DNA of 61,779 bases from an uncultured Angelakisella sp. (GCA_934524965.1 CAKSYU010000008.1:1-61779), one strand, 5' to 3'; positions 34,482-44,219 are shown, counted from the stretch's first letter. Translations and numbers: made by a program. Notes: generated by a model not told the origin, from the sequence alone.

Positions 34482-35753
34482 ATGAAGTATTATCTTGCTA
34501 TTGATATCGGCGCGTCCTCCGGGCGGCATATTGTGGGCTGGCGGGAGGACGGCGAAATCAAAACAAAAGAGGTCTACCGCTTCCCCAACGGCGTACAGGA
34601 GCAGAACAGCCATCTTGTCTGGGATGTGGACACATTGCTTTCCCATGTAAAGCAGGGCATCGCAGCGGCAAAGGCCGAGTTTCGGGAGATCGTCAGCCTA
34701 TCCATTGACACTTGGGGCGTGGACTATGTGCTGCTGCGGGGAGATGAAGAAGTGCGCCCCGTGTACGCCTACCGGGACAACCGCACGGAGGCGGTCATTC
34801 CCAAGGTCCACGAAATTCTGCCGTTTGCGGAGCTGTACGCCAAAACCGGCTGCCAGTTCCAGCCCTTCAACAGTATTTATCAGCTCTATGCGGATAAGTG
34901 CATGGGGCGGCTGGAGGGCGTGACGGATTTTCTCATGATCCCGGAATACCTCCTGTGGAAGCTCTGCGGCGTGAAAGTCAAAGAGTACACCAACGCCACT
35001 ACCACCGGCATGGTCAGCGCCGAAACCAGTGAATTTGCCCCGGAAATCATCTCGGCACTGGGCTTGCCGCCCATCTTCCCGAAGGTGCAAAAAGCGGGGA
35101 CAGTGCTGGGCGAATATGAGGGGATAAAGTGCATCCTCTGCGCTACCCACGACACCGCCTCGGCGGTGGAGGGCATCCCTATGGCGGAAAACGCGCCCTA
35201 TATTTCCTCCGGCACGTGGTCGCTCTTGGGCGTCAAAACGCCGAAGCCCATCACGGACGAAGCCAGCCGTGCTGCCAATTACTCTAACGAAGGTGGCGTG
35301 GGCTATAACCGCTACCAGAAGAACATCATGGGGATGTGGCTGGTCAATGAGCTGCAAAAGGAGCTATGTATGGGGCTCGGCTATGCCGGAATTGTAACTG
35401 CCGCCAAGGAAAGCACCTGCGATGCCCTCATTGACGCCAATGCCTCGGATTTTCTCGCTCCCAAGAGCATGAAGACCGCCTTTGATCAGGCGACGGGCGG
35501 AAAGCTCATCAGCATCGGTGATTATTTCCGCTGCGCCTACCGCAGCCTTGCGGAAAGCTATGCGAAAGCCCTTGCAGAGCTGGAGCGCAACACAGAACGT
35601 ACCTATGAAAAGCTGTACATTGTGGGCGGCGGTGCGAAAAATGAGTTTCTCAACCATCTCACCGCCAAGGCCACGGGCAAGCAGGTCATTGCCCTGCCCA
35701 TCGAGGCCACGGCCCTCGGAAACCTGAAAATTCAAATGGAGGCAGACCAATGA
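34482..35753 (+). CDS. rhaB: Rhamnulokinase, shortened C-terminus
   Basis: Phosphorylates L-rhamnulose at C1 with ATP (FGGY kinase family). The N-terminal half has LAIDIGASSGRHIVG (phosphate loop), SIDTWGVDYVLL and YRDNRTE; the second half has ATHDTASAVEGIP, YISSGTWSLLG and YIVGGGAKNEFLN. At 423 residues it is shorter than the usual 460-490: the protein stops just after ATALGNLKIQ, where homologues continue for some 40-60 residues of C-terminal helices. The stop overlaps the rhaA start. Start ATG at 34482 has only a weak GGGGTG site; a longer in-frame reading is not supported. Confidence 0.9.
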   Translation: MKYYLAIDIGASSGRHIVGWREDGEIKTKEVYRFPNGVQEQNSHLVWDVDTLLSHVKQGIAAAKAEFREIVSLSIDTWGVDYVLLRGDEEVRPVYAYRDNRTEAVIPKVHEILPFAELYAKTGCQFQPFNSIYQLYADKCMGRLEGVTDFLMIPEYLLWKLCGVKVKEYTNATTTGMVSAETSEFAPEIISALGLPPIFPKVQKAGTVLGEYEGIKCILCATHDTASAVEGIPMAENAPYISSGTWSLLGVKTPKPITDEASRAANYSNEGGVGYNRYQKNIMGMWLVNELQKELCMGLGYAGIVTAAKESTCDALIDANASDFLAPKSMKTAFDQATGGKLISIGDYFRCAYRSLAESYAKALAELERNTERTYEKLYIVGGGAKNEFLNHLTAKATGKQVIALPIEATALGNLKIQMEADQ

Positions 35754-37000
35754 GTTATACGGAAGCAAAAGAAAAATACGCCGTCCTCGACGTAGATACC
35801 GAAGCGGCGCTGGACAAGCTGAAAACCGTCCCCTTGTCCCTGCACTGCTGGCAGGGGGACGATGTGCGGGGCTTCGACACCGACCCCACGAAGCCCCTTA
35901 CCGGCGGCATCCAGACCACCGGCAGCTACCCCGGTCGTGCAAGTACCCCGCAGGAGCTGATGGCAGATATCGAGGAGGTGCTGAAGCTCTGCCCCGGCAC
36001 AAAGAAGCTGAACCTCCACGCAAGCTATGCCATTTTCGCACCCGGCGAATGGGCAGACCGGGACAAATTAGAGCCGAAGCACTTCGCCCCGTGGGTGGGA
36101 TTCTGCAAAAAGCACGGTCTCGGTGCGGACTTTAACCCCACATTTTTCTCCCACCCCATGTGCGACCCGCTGACGCTGAGTTCTCCCAACGAGGAGACCC
36201 GCCGGTTCTGGGTGAACCACGGCAAAGCCTGCGTCCGTATCTCACAGTATTTAGCGGAGGAGCTGGGGCAGACCTGTATCATGAACATCTGGACGGGCGA
36301 TGGCTTCAAGGACATTCCTGCCGACCGTCTGGGCCCCCGGATGCGCTATAAGCAGTCCATTGACGAAATTCTCTCCGAGCCTTTTGACTTTGCCAAGGTC
36401 AAGCCCTGCGTGGAGAGCAAGGTGTTCGGCATCGGGGTGGAAAGCTACACCGTCGGTTCGGCGGAATTCGCCTTGAGCTACGCCGCCATGAACCGGGGAA
36501 AATGCATTCCGCTCATGGACAACGGTCACTATCACCCCACCGAGGTGGTCAGCGATAAGATCCCGGCGCTGCTGACTTTCTACCCGGAGATTGCCCTGCA
36601 CATCACCCGCCCGGTGCGCTGGGACAGCGACCATGTGGTGCTGTTTGATGATGAGACGAAGGAACTCTGCAAGGAAATCGTCCGCTGCGGCGGGCTGGAT
36701 GGGCGCGTGCATATGGCGCTGGACTATTTTGATGCATCCGTCAATCGCATCGCTGCGTGGGTCACAGGCTTCCGCAATGTTCAGAAAGCGCTGCTTTACG
36801 CCCTTTTGACCCCCGACATGACCAAGGAGCAGAACATCGGCAATTTCACCGATCTGCTGATTCGGCAGGAGGAGCTGAAAACCCTGCCCTTCGGCGAGGT
36901 CTGGACGGAGTATTGCCACCGCTGCGGTGTACCGGAGGACGGCGCATGGCTGCCGGAAGTCCGCAAATATGAGAGAACCGTTTTGGAGGCGAGAGTATGA
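35750..37000 (+). CDS. rhaA: L-rhamnose isomerase
   Basis: Converts L-rhamnose to L-rhamnulose with Mn2+/Zn2+. The 416 residues match the family (about 415-420). Characteristic stretches: VPLSLHCWQGDDVRGFD, LNLHASYAIF, GADFNPTFFSHP, NIWTGDGFKDIPADR, LMDNGHYHPTEVVSDK, RPVRWDSDHVVLFDD and ALDYFDASVNRIAAWVTG with the metal ligands. ATGGAGGCAGACCA gives a good ribosome site inside the end of rhaB, and starts and stops overlap by ATGA on both sides. Confidence 0.97.
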   Translation: MSYTEAKEKYAVLDVDTEAALDKLKTVPLSLHCWQGDDVRGFDTDPTKPLTGGIQTTGSYPGRASTPQELMADIEEVLKLCPGTKKLNLHASYAIFAPGEWADRDKLEPKHFAPWVGFCKKHGLGADFNPTFFSHPMCDPLTLSSPNEETRRFWVNHGKACVRISQYLAEELGQTCIMNIWTGDGFKDIPADRLGPRMRYKQSIDEILSEPFDFAKVKPCVESKVFGIGVESYTVGSAEFALSYAAMNRGKCIPLMDNGHYHPTEVVSDKIPALLTFYPEIALHITRPVRWDSDHVVLFDDETKELCKEIVRCGGLDGRVHMALDYFDASVNRIAAWVTGFRNVQKALLYALLTPDMTKEQNIGNFTDLLIRQEELKTLPFGEVWTEYCHRCGVPEDGAWLPEVRKYERTVLEARV

Positions 37001-37806
37001 AGGATATTTTGAAAGCCCCGTGGATGGCGGAAATAATCCGCACCGTGACCAATATGTACGACCACGGCTGGGACGAGCGCAACGGCGGCAATGTCAGCCT
37101 GCTGCTGGAGGAAGGCGAAGTAGCCGACTATACCGACGGTACGGTTCTGCGGGAAATTCCAACCGGCTTTTCCTGCCCGGCGCTGGACGGCAAATACTTT
37201 CTTGTCACCGGCACCGGCAAATATTTCAAAAATGTACAGGTCGCCCCGGCGGTGAATCTCGGCCTTGTGCGACTGAAAAACGGCGGTGAAACGGCAGAGC
37301 TTTTGTGGGGCTATGAGGGCGGCGGAAAATTCACCTCCGAGTTTCCCGCTCACATGATGAGCCATGCCGAGCGTTTGAAGGTCGATCCACAGAACCGCGT
37401 GGTCATGCACTGCCATCCGGCGAACCTGCTGGCGATGACCTATGTCCACAGCCTTGATGAAAAGGCGTTCACTCGCACGCTCTGGCAGATGTGCACCGAG
37501 TGCATCGTGGTGTTCCCGGACGGCGTGAACGTCCTGCCGTGGATGCTCTGCGGCACCAATGAGATAGGCTGTGCCACCGCTGAAAAAATGCAGACCGCCC
37601 GTCTTGTGGTCTGGTCGCAGCACGGCATTTACGGCGCCGGCAAGGACTTGGACGAAGCCTTCGGCCTCATTGAAACCGCCGAAAAGGCGGCGGAGATTTA
37701 CATGAAGATCGCCCACCTGCCGCTCGTCAACACCATCACCGATGACGAGCTGCACCAGCTGGAGGCCCACTTTGGCGTGAAGGCACGGGAAGGGTATCTG
37801 CAATAA
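36997..37806 (+). CDS. rhaD: Rhamnulose-1-phosphate aldolase
   Basis: Class II aldolase that splits rhamnulose 1-phosphate into dihydroxyacetone phosphate and L-lactaldehyde, 269 residues. Zinc ligands are seen in VMHCHPANLLAM and in WSQHGIYGAG; WDERNGGNVSLLL and FLVTGTGKYFKNV form the phosphate site. Last gene of the operon, joined to rhaA by ATGA and followed by a strong terminator. No lactaldehyde reductase or rhamnose mutarotase gene accompanies it. Confidence 0.96.
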   Translation: MKDILKAPWMAEIIRTVTNMYDHGWDERNGGNVSLLLEEGEVADYTDGTVLREIPTGFSCPALDGKYFLVTGTGKYFKNVQVAPAVNLGLVRLKNGGETAELLWGYEGGGKFTSEFPAHMMSHAERLKVDPQNRVVMHCHPANLLAMTYVHSLDEKAFTRTLWQMCTECIVVFPDGVNVLPWMLCGTNEIGCATAEKMQTARLVVWSQHGIYGAGKDLDEAFGLIETAEKAAEIYMKIAHLPLVNTITDDELHQLEAHFGVKAREGYLQ

Positions 37807-37844
37807 TCCTGTTTGCGTAACGATCAGCAATATATCCCGTGTAT

Positions 37845-37876
37845 AAAGGCGGCGACTCGTAAGAGCCGCCGCCTTT
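37845..37876 (+). terminator. Terminator of the rhamnoside operon
   Basis: Stem AAAGGCGGCG / CGCCGCCTTT extended by CTC / GAG around an A-C mismatch, loop GTAA, then T run. It ends the operon 38 bp after rhaD. Confidence 0.88.
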
Positions 37877-37883
37877 TACATAA

Positions 37884-38030
37884 TTACCGCTCAGGACCAC
37901 TTCTTTTTCGTTTGCTGATTGAATTTCGATGATGCTTCTGCCTTTTGTGAGCAATGAGCTGTCGCGCCTGCCGTTCTTCTGCATCCTCTCCAAACAGATG
38001 AGACGCTTCCTGCTTGGCACTGAGCAGCAT
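37884..38030 (-). pseudogene. 3' remnant of an unrecognised minus-strand gene
   Basis: A 48-codon frame (MLLSAKQEASHLFGEDAE, then ERQARQLIAHKRQKHHRNSI, ending RKRSGPER) with coding-like, strongly basic composition but no ribosome site and an in-frame stop just upstream. It abuts exactly where the plus-strand permease remnant begins, so it is best read as the tail of a gene whose front was removed in the same rearrangement. Family not recognised. Confidence 0.35.
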
Positions 38031-38457
38031 ATCTATGTATATCGTCTACTGTATCGTGTCGCTGGCAACACTGTCCGTAGTGGCGCTTTTGTGGGGTGTG
38101 CGGCTGCATGGTTCGTTTCTCGCTTTTCTTGGAAGCTGGGCACTTACCATGCTTTCGACCTTATCAGTCGGTATGCTGGTGGGCGGCATAGCAAAGGACA
38201 CCAAGCAGTCCAGCGTCATTGCTTCTATCCTCTATTTCCCCATGCTGGTCTTTTCCGGTACGACGCTTCCTATTGAGGTCATGCCAACGGCAATGCAGAA
38301 AATTGTAAGTGTATTCCCGCTGACGCAGGGACTTACAATGATGAAAAACACATTTTTAGGTATCAGCACGGGAAACGACTTGTTACCGATCTGTGTAATG
38401 GTTGGCGTTGCCGCACTCTGCACGATCCTTGCTGTCCGATTCTTCCGCTGGAAATAA
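38014..38457 (+). pseudogene. ABC-2 type permease, 5'-truncated remnant
   Basis: The frame from about 38035 encodes the C-terminal half of an ABC-2 export permease: SLATLSVVALLWGVRLHGS, FLGSWALTMLSTLSVGMLVGGIA, SVIASILYFPMLVFSGTTLP, then PTAMQKIVSVFPLTQGLTMMKNTFLGIS and a last helix. About 110-140 N-terminal residues are missing, an in-frame stop lies at 37999, and the only start (TTG at 38014) has no ribosome site. No ATPase gene is adjacent. A rearrangement scar is the simplest reading. Confidence 0.75.
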
Positions 38458-38638
38458 ACATTGTCTGCAAAGCTCCAGATATGCAGTTCAGATAATATTA
38501 CCGCGGTAGAGTTCGAAAGCATGAAGACTCAGCATGCTGAAAAAAACAAAGTTCCCCCCTACGTTGTGGTGGGTTCCTCGACTGGCGATTATCTTAGATA
38601 AAATCAAATAATATCACGAATGCCAGATGCATAGACAC
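38458..38638. other. Intergenic stretch with no gene seen
   Basis: Between the permease remnant and the hairpin at 38639 I see no open frame with a ribosome site, no promoter and no family-level RNA. Probably decayed sequence belonging to the scar. Confidence 0.5.
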
Positions 38639-38692
38639 AGTGCCGATAATCCGTGAGCCAACAGGCAACACGGGTTATCGGCACTCTTTTTT
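38639..38692 (+). terminator. Long hairpin with T run
   Basis: 17-bp stem (one mismatch) from AGTGCCGATAA... / ...TTATCGGCACT, 13-nt loop, followed on the plus strand by CTTTTTT. It faces the permease remnant and is convergent to polC; on the minus strand it lacks a T run, so it may not end polC transcription. Confidence 0.7.
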
Positions 38693-38744
38693 GCCTATCA
38701 AAAACCGTCCATTAACAATGGCATTTAAATTTTTACATTGAAAT

Positions 38745-41700
38745 TCACCCAAAAAGGCTCATTTGGCTGCTTTCCGGCAGAGAAGCAAGCGCTCCATGCT
38801 CCCGCAGAAGGTCGACGACCGTTTTGCTGACACCGGCACGGGTGGTCAGGTCATCAACGGAAAGGTAAGGACCTTTCTGCCCTGCCTCCGCCAGCGCAGT
38901 CGCCGCCGCTGCGCCCAAGCCCTTGAGCGCCGTAAAGGGCAGCCTCAGCTTGTCACCCTCCAACCGGTACAAGGTAGCGTCGGAACGGTACAAGTCTACG
39001 GGAAGCAGCTCAATTCCACGCAGCAACATCTCGTAGGTCACCTGCAGGGTTTCCAGCTGGTCACTTTCCTTTGTGGAGATGTCGTTGCCCTTCGCAATGA
39101 GTGACAAGATCTTTTGCTTTACAGCAGCAGGGCCCAAAATAGCGGTATTGGCATCGAAGTCATCACCGCGGGAGGTGAAGTAAACGGCATAGAATTCCTG
39201 CGGGCGGTAGACCTTGAACCAGCCCAACCGCACCGCCGCAATAACATAGGCTGCCGCATGCGCCTTGGGGAACATGTATTTGATCTTAAGACAGCTATCG
39301 ATGTACCACTGGGGTACACCATGCGCCAACATATCCTGCTTCATTTCATCGGTAAGCAGTTTTGGTGCTTTGCCCTTACGGGTGATCTCCATAATGGTAA
39401 AGGCGCGTTTCGGTTCCAGCCCGTGATGCAGCAGATAGGTCATAATGCTGTCGCGGGTACCGATAACCTCGGAAATGGTACAGGTACCGTTCTGAATGAG
39501 ATCCCTTGCGTTGCCCAGCCATACATCGGTACCGTGGGAAAGACCGGATATCTGCAAAAGGTCGGAGAAGGTCTTTGGCTTTGCCTCCAGCAACATACCG
39601 CGCACAAAACCGGTACCCATTTCCGGCAGCGCCAGCGTACCGTTGGTAATGCCGATGTCATCAAGCGAGATGCCAAGCGCCTCGCAGGAGGTAAACAGCG
39701 TATAAACCTCCGGATCGTTGGTTGGGGTATCGTTGATCTTTAGTCCGGTGTAGTCTTCCAGATGTTTATAAAGCGTCGGCACCACATGCCCCAGCTCGTC
39801 CAGCTTCAAAATGGTATCGTGCAGCGAATGGAAATCGAAATGGGTGGTGATGATATCGGAATTGGGGTCATCTGCCGGGTGCTGAACGGGACAGAAATCA
39901 TAGACCTCGTAATCATTGGGAATGACGACCATGCCGCCGGGGTGCTGACCGGTGGTTCGTTTAACGCCGGTGCAGCCCAGAATGAGTCGATTTTCCTCTG
40001 CATTGGTAACAGTTTGTCCGCGTTCCTCCAAAAAGTGCTTGACATAGCCGAAAGCGGTCTTATCTTTAACGGTGCTGATGGTACCTGCCTTGAATACATG
40101 GTCGCGTCCGAACAGCTCCTCGGTGTAACGGTGAGCGCGGGACTGGTACTCATTGGCGAAATTAAGGTCGATATCCGGCTCTTTATCACCATCGAAGCCA
40201 AGGAAAGTCTCGAAGGGGATCTCGTGCCCGTCCTGATACATTTCCTCGCCGCAGATGGGGCAGTTTTTATGCGGCAGGTCAAAGCCGGAGCCATAGCTGC
40301 CATCGGTGATAAATTCGCTGTGCTTACAGTTGCGGCAAAGATAGTGCGGTGACAGCGGGTTTACCTCCGAAATGCCTGCCATGGTAGCAACAAAGGAGGA
40401 ACCGACCGATCCGCGGGAACCGACCTGATAGCCGTCCTCATTCGAGCGGTAAATGAGCTTCTGCGCGATCATGTAAAGAACCGCAAAGCCATGCTTTGTA
40501 ATGGAATCCAGCTCACGATTCAAACGCTTTTCCACGATCTCCGGCAACGGGTCGCCGTACATTTCCTTGGCGCGGGTGGTAGTAATGCGGATCAGATCTT
40601 CCTCCGACCCGGGAATGCTGGGCGGGAAAGTCCCCTTGGGGATCGGACGGATATACTCTACCATTTCGGCGATCTTGCGCGGATTATCGATGACGATCTC
40701 CTGTGCGGTCTCCTCCGGCAGATAGTCAAACTCCTTTAGCATCTGCTCGGTCGTGCGGAAATAGAGCGGCGCCTGATTATCGGTATCCTTAAAGCCGCTG
40801 CCAGCCATCAGAATCTCACGGAATCGCCCGTCCTTCTGATCCATAAAGTGAACATCTCCGGTGGCAACGACCGGAATGCCGAGCTGTTTGCCCAGCTTAA
40901 GTACGGTGATATTGAAATCCTGCAGCGCTTTCTCGCTGCGCACTTCCCCATCACGCACCATAAACATATTGTTGCCAAGGGGCTGGACTTCCAGATAATC
41001 ATAGAAGGATGCAATATCACAAAGCTCTGCCCACTTTTTCCCCTCGCGGATCGCCTTGAACAGTTCGCCCGCTTCGCACGCCGAACCGACAATAATGCCT
41101 TCGCGGTATTTAGTCAACAGGCTTTTGGGAATACGCGGCTTTTTATAAAAGTAATCCAGATGGGAAGCGGAAATGATCTTGTAGAGATTTTTGAGACCAA
41201 CCTGATTTTTCACCAAAAGAACAATGTGGTATGGGTGCGTTTTGGTAGAATTCTGCTGTCCCATGGAGTGATTGATCTCCATGACTTTGGTGATCTGCTT
41301 TTCTGCCACAAGGGTTTGCAGCATTTTAAGGAATATCTCTGCCAGAACGCGTGCATCGTCATCGGCACGGTGATGGTGCTTCTGCTCGACACCCAAATGC
41401 TCAGCAAGGGAATCAAGTTTATGCTTTTTCAGTCCCGGATACATGGCACGCCCCATCACAAGGGTATCGATCTGTACTGGGTCTTCTTCCCTGCCGCAGC
41501 GATGGATCGCTGCCCGCAGAAAGCTCATATCAAAATCGGCATTATGGGCAACGAATACATTACAGCCATCACAGAAGCGGAAGAACTGCTCTAATGCTTC
41601 CTGCTCCGAAGGAGCGCCTGCCACCATATCATTGGTGATGCTGGTAAGACGGGTGATCTCCGGCGAAATAGTTTTTTCGGGATCGACAAAGAGATCGAAG

Positions 41701-43133
41701 CTATCGGTCACAGCACCATTTTCCACCTTTACCGCGCCGATCTCAATAATGCGCTCGGTAGCAGGAGAAAGACCGGTGGTTTCCAGATCGAAAACAATAT
41801 ACCGACCGTCGATCGCTTCATCCGTTTTCCCTTTGACGGCGGGCAGCATATCATTGACAAAATAGCCCTCGACGCCATAGATCGCCTTAAAGTCGGGATC
41901 GTCCTTGCGGATCGCCTCGACCGCATTCATGACCTCGGGAAATGCCTGTACCACGCCGTGATCGGTGATGGCAACAGCGGGGTGCCCCCAGTCGTGGGCG
42001 CGGCGGACAAGCTGTTCCGCTGGGGTCACGGCGTCCATGGCGGACATGGTGGTGTGCAGATGCAGCTCCACCCGTTTGACCGGCGCATCATCGGTAACGA
42101 CATTCTTTTTGACAGTATTGATATTGCGGGGACGCATGACCATATCACGGTCATATTTATCGTAGGAAATATCACCCTGCACAAGAATCGTATTGCCGAC
42201 CTTCAGTGTATCCAGCTTGGGCTTATTCTTGATCTCATCAAAGATCTTGAGGTTGATGGAACCGGTGTAATCCGTGATGGCAATGCTCATGATGAAGTGG
42301 TTGTTATCCCGTGTGGTACGACTCTCCATCGAAAAGATATCGCCCCAGATAACAGCGGAGCCGGTATCCAGCGCCAGCGTAGAAATAGGCACCGCAGCAC
42401 CCTTGATAAGACGATACGCGCCAATGGGCTTCTTACTGCTGTCCTCAAAAGGAGTATCCGCTTTTTCTTTTTTTGGCGCACGGGGTTTCGGCGGTGCTTT
42501 AGGTGCGGCAGCAGGTGTATCCTGCGGTTCCACGGACGGCGGCTCCGGCAACGGGGCTTCCTCCTCCCACGGGGGCGCCTCCAGCGGGACAGGCGGGATC
42601 TCGGGGATATAGTCATCTTCAACCAGTTTTTCGGTCGGATATTCCACGGGCTTTAATTCATAATCCGGAACAGGGATAAAGCTGACCTGCGGGTGGATAC
42701 CGAACAAGGCTTCCGTCTGGGCAGCAATTTTACCGGTAAGCGCCAGCGGCTCCAAAAAGCTCACGATCTGCTCCGGTAGCCGAACAGCAAAGCGGTTGTC
42801 CTCAAAGGCGACCTCGGCGCGGAGAAAAAAGCCATTGACCGGTTCGTTGGCAGCTTTAAGATAATCAATGATGAGCGGAAAAGCCTTTTCGTCCAGCAGC
42901 TCCGCCGGATATCGGGCAGAAATAACGACAGAACGCGCAGAAAGACCCATCGCAAGAGCGCGCTGGGTCTCCGAGATGACAGCGTGCGGCACCAAAGCAG
43001 AAGGACTGACGGTCACACGAATGGCATTGTCTTCGGTCGCCACCAAAAGTCCGGTCACTTCACTTTCCCGCAGGGCGGGATCCGCACACTTTTTCTCTAT
43101 GTATTTTCCAAAAACATCGCTAAACTTCTGCAA
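38745..43133 (-). CDS. polC: DNA polymerase III alpha subunit, PolC type
   Basis: Main replicative polymerase of low-GC Gram-positive bacteria, 1462 residues. Order seen: N-terminal domain, Pro/Glu-rich linker (175-225), OB fold (VIWGDIFSMESRTTRD near 261-275), PHP domain (ELHLHTTMSAMDA at 356-368), proofreading exonuclease inserted in it (YIVFDLETTGLS at 445-456, VAHNADFDMSFL), rest of PHP, zinc-binding Cys set (CRNCKH, CPICGEEM), polymerase palm (GDKEPDIDLNFANEYQ) and C-terminal helix-hairpin-helix. The start is TTG with AAAGGAG nine bases ahead. Last gene of the pyrH-to-polC run, 12 bp from ispG. Confidence 0.98.
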   Translation of the reverse strand: MQKFSDVFGKYIEKKCADPALRESEVTGLLVATEDNAIRVTVSPSALVPHAVISETQRALAMGLSARSVVISARYPAELLDEKAFPLIIDYLKAANEPVNGFFLRAEVAFEDNRFAVRLPEQIVSFLEPLALTGKIAAQTEALFGIHPQVSFIPVPDYELKPVEYPTEKLVEDDYIPEIPPVPLEAPPWEEEAPLPEPPSVEPQDTPAAAPKAPPKPRAPKKEKADTPFEDSSKKPIGAYRLIKGAAVPISTLALDTGSAVIWGDIFSMESRTTRDNNHFIMSIAITDYTGSINLKIFDEIKNKPKLDTLKVGNTILVQGDISYDKYDRDMVMRPRNINTVKKNVVTDDAPVKRVELHLHTTMSAMDAVTPAEQLVRRAHDWGHPAVAITDHGVVQAFPEVMNAVEAIRKDDPDFKAIYGVEGYFVNDMLPAVKGKTDEAIDGRYIVFDLETTGLSPATERIIEIGAVKVENGAVTDSFDLFVDPEKTISPEITRLTSITNDMVAGAPSEQEALEQFFRFCDGCNVFVAHNADFDMSFLRAAIHRCGREEDPVQIDTLVMGRAMYPGLKKHKLDSLAEHLGVEQKHHHRADDDARVLAEIFLKMLQTLVAEKQITKVMEINHSMGQQNSTKTHPYHIVLLVKNQVGLKNLYKIISASHLDYFYKKPRIPKSLLTKYREGIIVGSACEAGELFKAIREGKKWAELCDIASFYDYLEVQPLGNNMFMVRDGEVRSEKALQDFNITVLKLGKQLGIPVVATGDVHFMDQKDGRFREILMAGSGFKDTDNQAPLYFRTTEQMLKEFDYLPEETAQEIVIDNPRKIAEMVEYIRPIPKGTFPPSIPGSEEDLIRITTTRAKEMYGDPLPEIVEKRLNRELDSITKHGFAVLYMIAQKLIYRSNEDGYQVGSRGSVGSSFVATMAGISEVNPLSPHYLCRNCKHSEFITDGSYGSGFDLPHKNCPICGEEMYQDGHEIPFETFLGFDGDKEPDIDLNFANEYQSRAHRYTEELFGRDHVFKAGTISTVKDKTAFGYVKHFLEERGQTVTNAEENRLILGCTGVKRTTGQHPGGMVVIPNDYEVYDFCPVQHPADDPNSDIITTHFDFHSLHDTILKLDELGHVVPTLYKHLEDYTGLKINDTPTNDPEVYTLFTSCEALGISLDDIGITNGTLALPEMGTGFVRGMLLEAKPKTFSDLLQISGLSHGTDVWLGNARDLIQNGTCTISEVIGTRDSIMTYLLHHGLEPKRAFTIMEITRKGKAPKLLTDEMKQDMLAHGVPQWYIDSCLKIKYMFPKAHAAAYVIAAVRLGWFKVYRPQEFYAVYFTSRGDDFDANTAILGPAAVKQKILSLIAKGNDISTKESDQLETLQVTYEMLLRGIELLPVDLYRSDATLYRLEGDKLRLPFTALKGLGAAAATALAEAGQKGPYLSVDDLTTRAGVSKTVVDLLREHGALASLPESSQMSLFG

Positions 43134-43145
43134 AGTTATTCTCCT

Positions 43146-44195
43146 TTACAGTTTATCAATTTCCTCCAACAGTGCCTTCGTTACCTGATCGGATGTGACC
43201 TTATATAACGGCTTGCCCTTGGCAAACAAAAGAAACTCCCCATTACCGCCGGCAATGCCAAGGTCTGCATCGGCGGCTTCGCCGGGACCGTTTACCGCGC
43301 AGCCCATCATGGCAACTTTAATATTCTTGTGAATTTCAGCCAATGCGCTTTCTACTTGCTCCGCAACTTGCATCAAGTCAACACGGCAGCGTCCGCAGGT
43401 GGGGCATGAAACGAACTGTATTCTATCCTGTTCCAGTCCCAGTGCCGCCAGCAGGTCACGGGCGGCATAGACCTCCCGTACCGGATCGGCAGTGAGTGAG
43501 ACACGAATGGTATCTCCAATACCTTCGCACAGAAGACCGCCTATGGCAGCAGAGGATTTGATGATCCCCATACGCTCGGTACCGGCTTCGGTAACCCCGA
43601 GGTGCAGCGGGCAATCGGTCTGCTGCGCCAACAGTCGGTTGGCTTCCACTGTAGTAACGGCATCACTGGATTTGATGGCAACCAAATAATCGGTAAAATG
43701 ACGCTCCTCCAGCAGGCGGATATGCTGCAGCGCCGATTTGACCAATGCCTCTGCCGTAGGGCGAACGTATTCTCTCAGAATGCCTTTTTCCAACGAGCCG
43801 CTGTTGACGCCGATACGAATGGGAATATGTCGTTCCCGACAGATCTTCACCACTGCGTCAACATGGTCTTCCCCACCAATATTGCCGGGGTTAATGCGGA
43901 TTTTATCGATCCCCGCTTCAGCGGCGGCAATCGCCAATCGGTAATCAAACTGGATATCGGCAACAAGCGGGATATCCACCTCCCGCTTGATGGCGGAGAT
44001 CAAGCGAATATCCTCCATGGTGGGGATCGCAAGCCGGATAATATCGCAGCCTGCCTCTTTCAGCGCTTTTGCCTGTGCGATATTGGCAGCAAGATCATGA
44101 GGGGCAGCGCACAGCATAGACTGCACCGCAATGGGGTGACCCGAACCAACGGTAACACTTCCGATCGTGACTGTTTTTGTACTTCTGCGCTGCAT
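43146..44195 (-). CDS. ispG: 4-hydroxy-3-methylbut-2-enyl diphosphate synthase
   Basis: Iron-sulfur enzyme of the MEP isoprenoid pathway that reductively opens methylerythritol cyclodiphosphate. 349 residues, the short bacterial form. Seen are VGSGHPIAVQSMLCAAPHD, LVADIQFDYRLA, KIRINPGNIGG, LHLGVTEAG, and the cluster ligands in SCPTCGRCRVDL plus MGCAVNGPGEA. GGAGGAAAGCGCT precedes the ATG. Lies between rseP and polC as in many Clostridia. Confidence 0.97.
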   Translation of the reverse strand: MQRRSTKTVTIGSVTVGSGHPIAVQSMLCAAPHDLAANIAQAKALKEAGCDIIRLAIPTMEDIRLISAIKREVDIPLVADIQFDYRLAIAAAEAGIDKIRINPGNIGGEDHVDAVVKICRERHIPIRIGVNSGSLEKGILREYVRPTAEALVKSALQHIRLLEERHFTDYLVAIKSSDAVTTVEANRLLAQQTDCPLHLGVTEAGTERMGIIKSSAAIGGLLCEGIGDTIRVSLTADPVREVYAARDLLAALGLEQDRIQFVSCPTCGRCRVDLMQVAEQVESALAEIHKNIKVAMMGCAVNGPGEAADADLGIAGGNGEFLLFAKGKPLYKVTSDQVTKALLEEIDKL

Positions 44196-44219
44196 AGCGC
44201 TTTCCTCCCCTCTTTTAGG

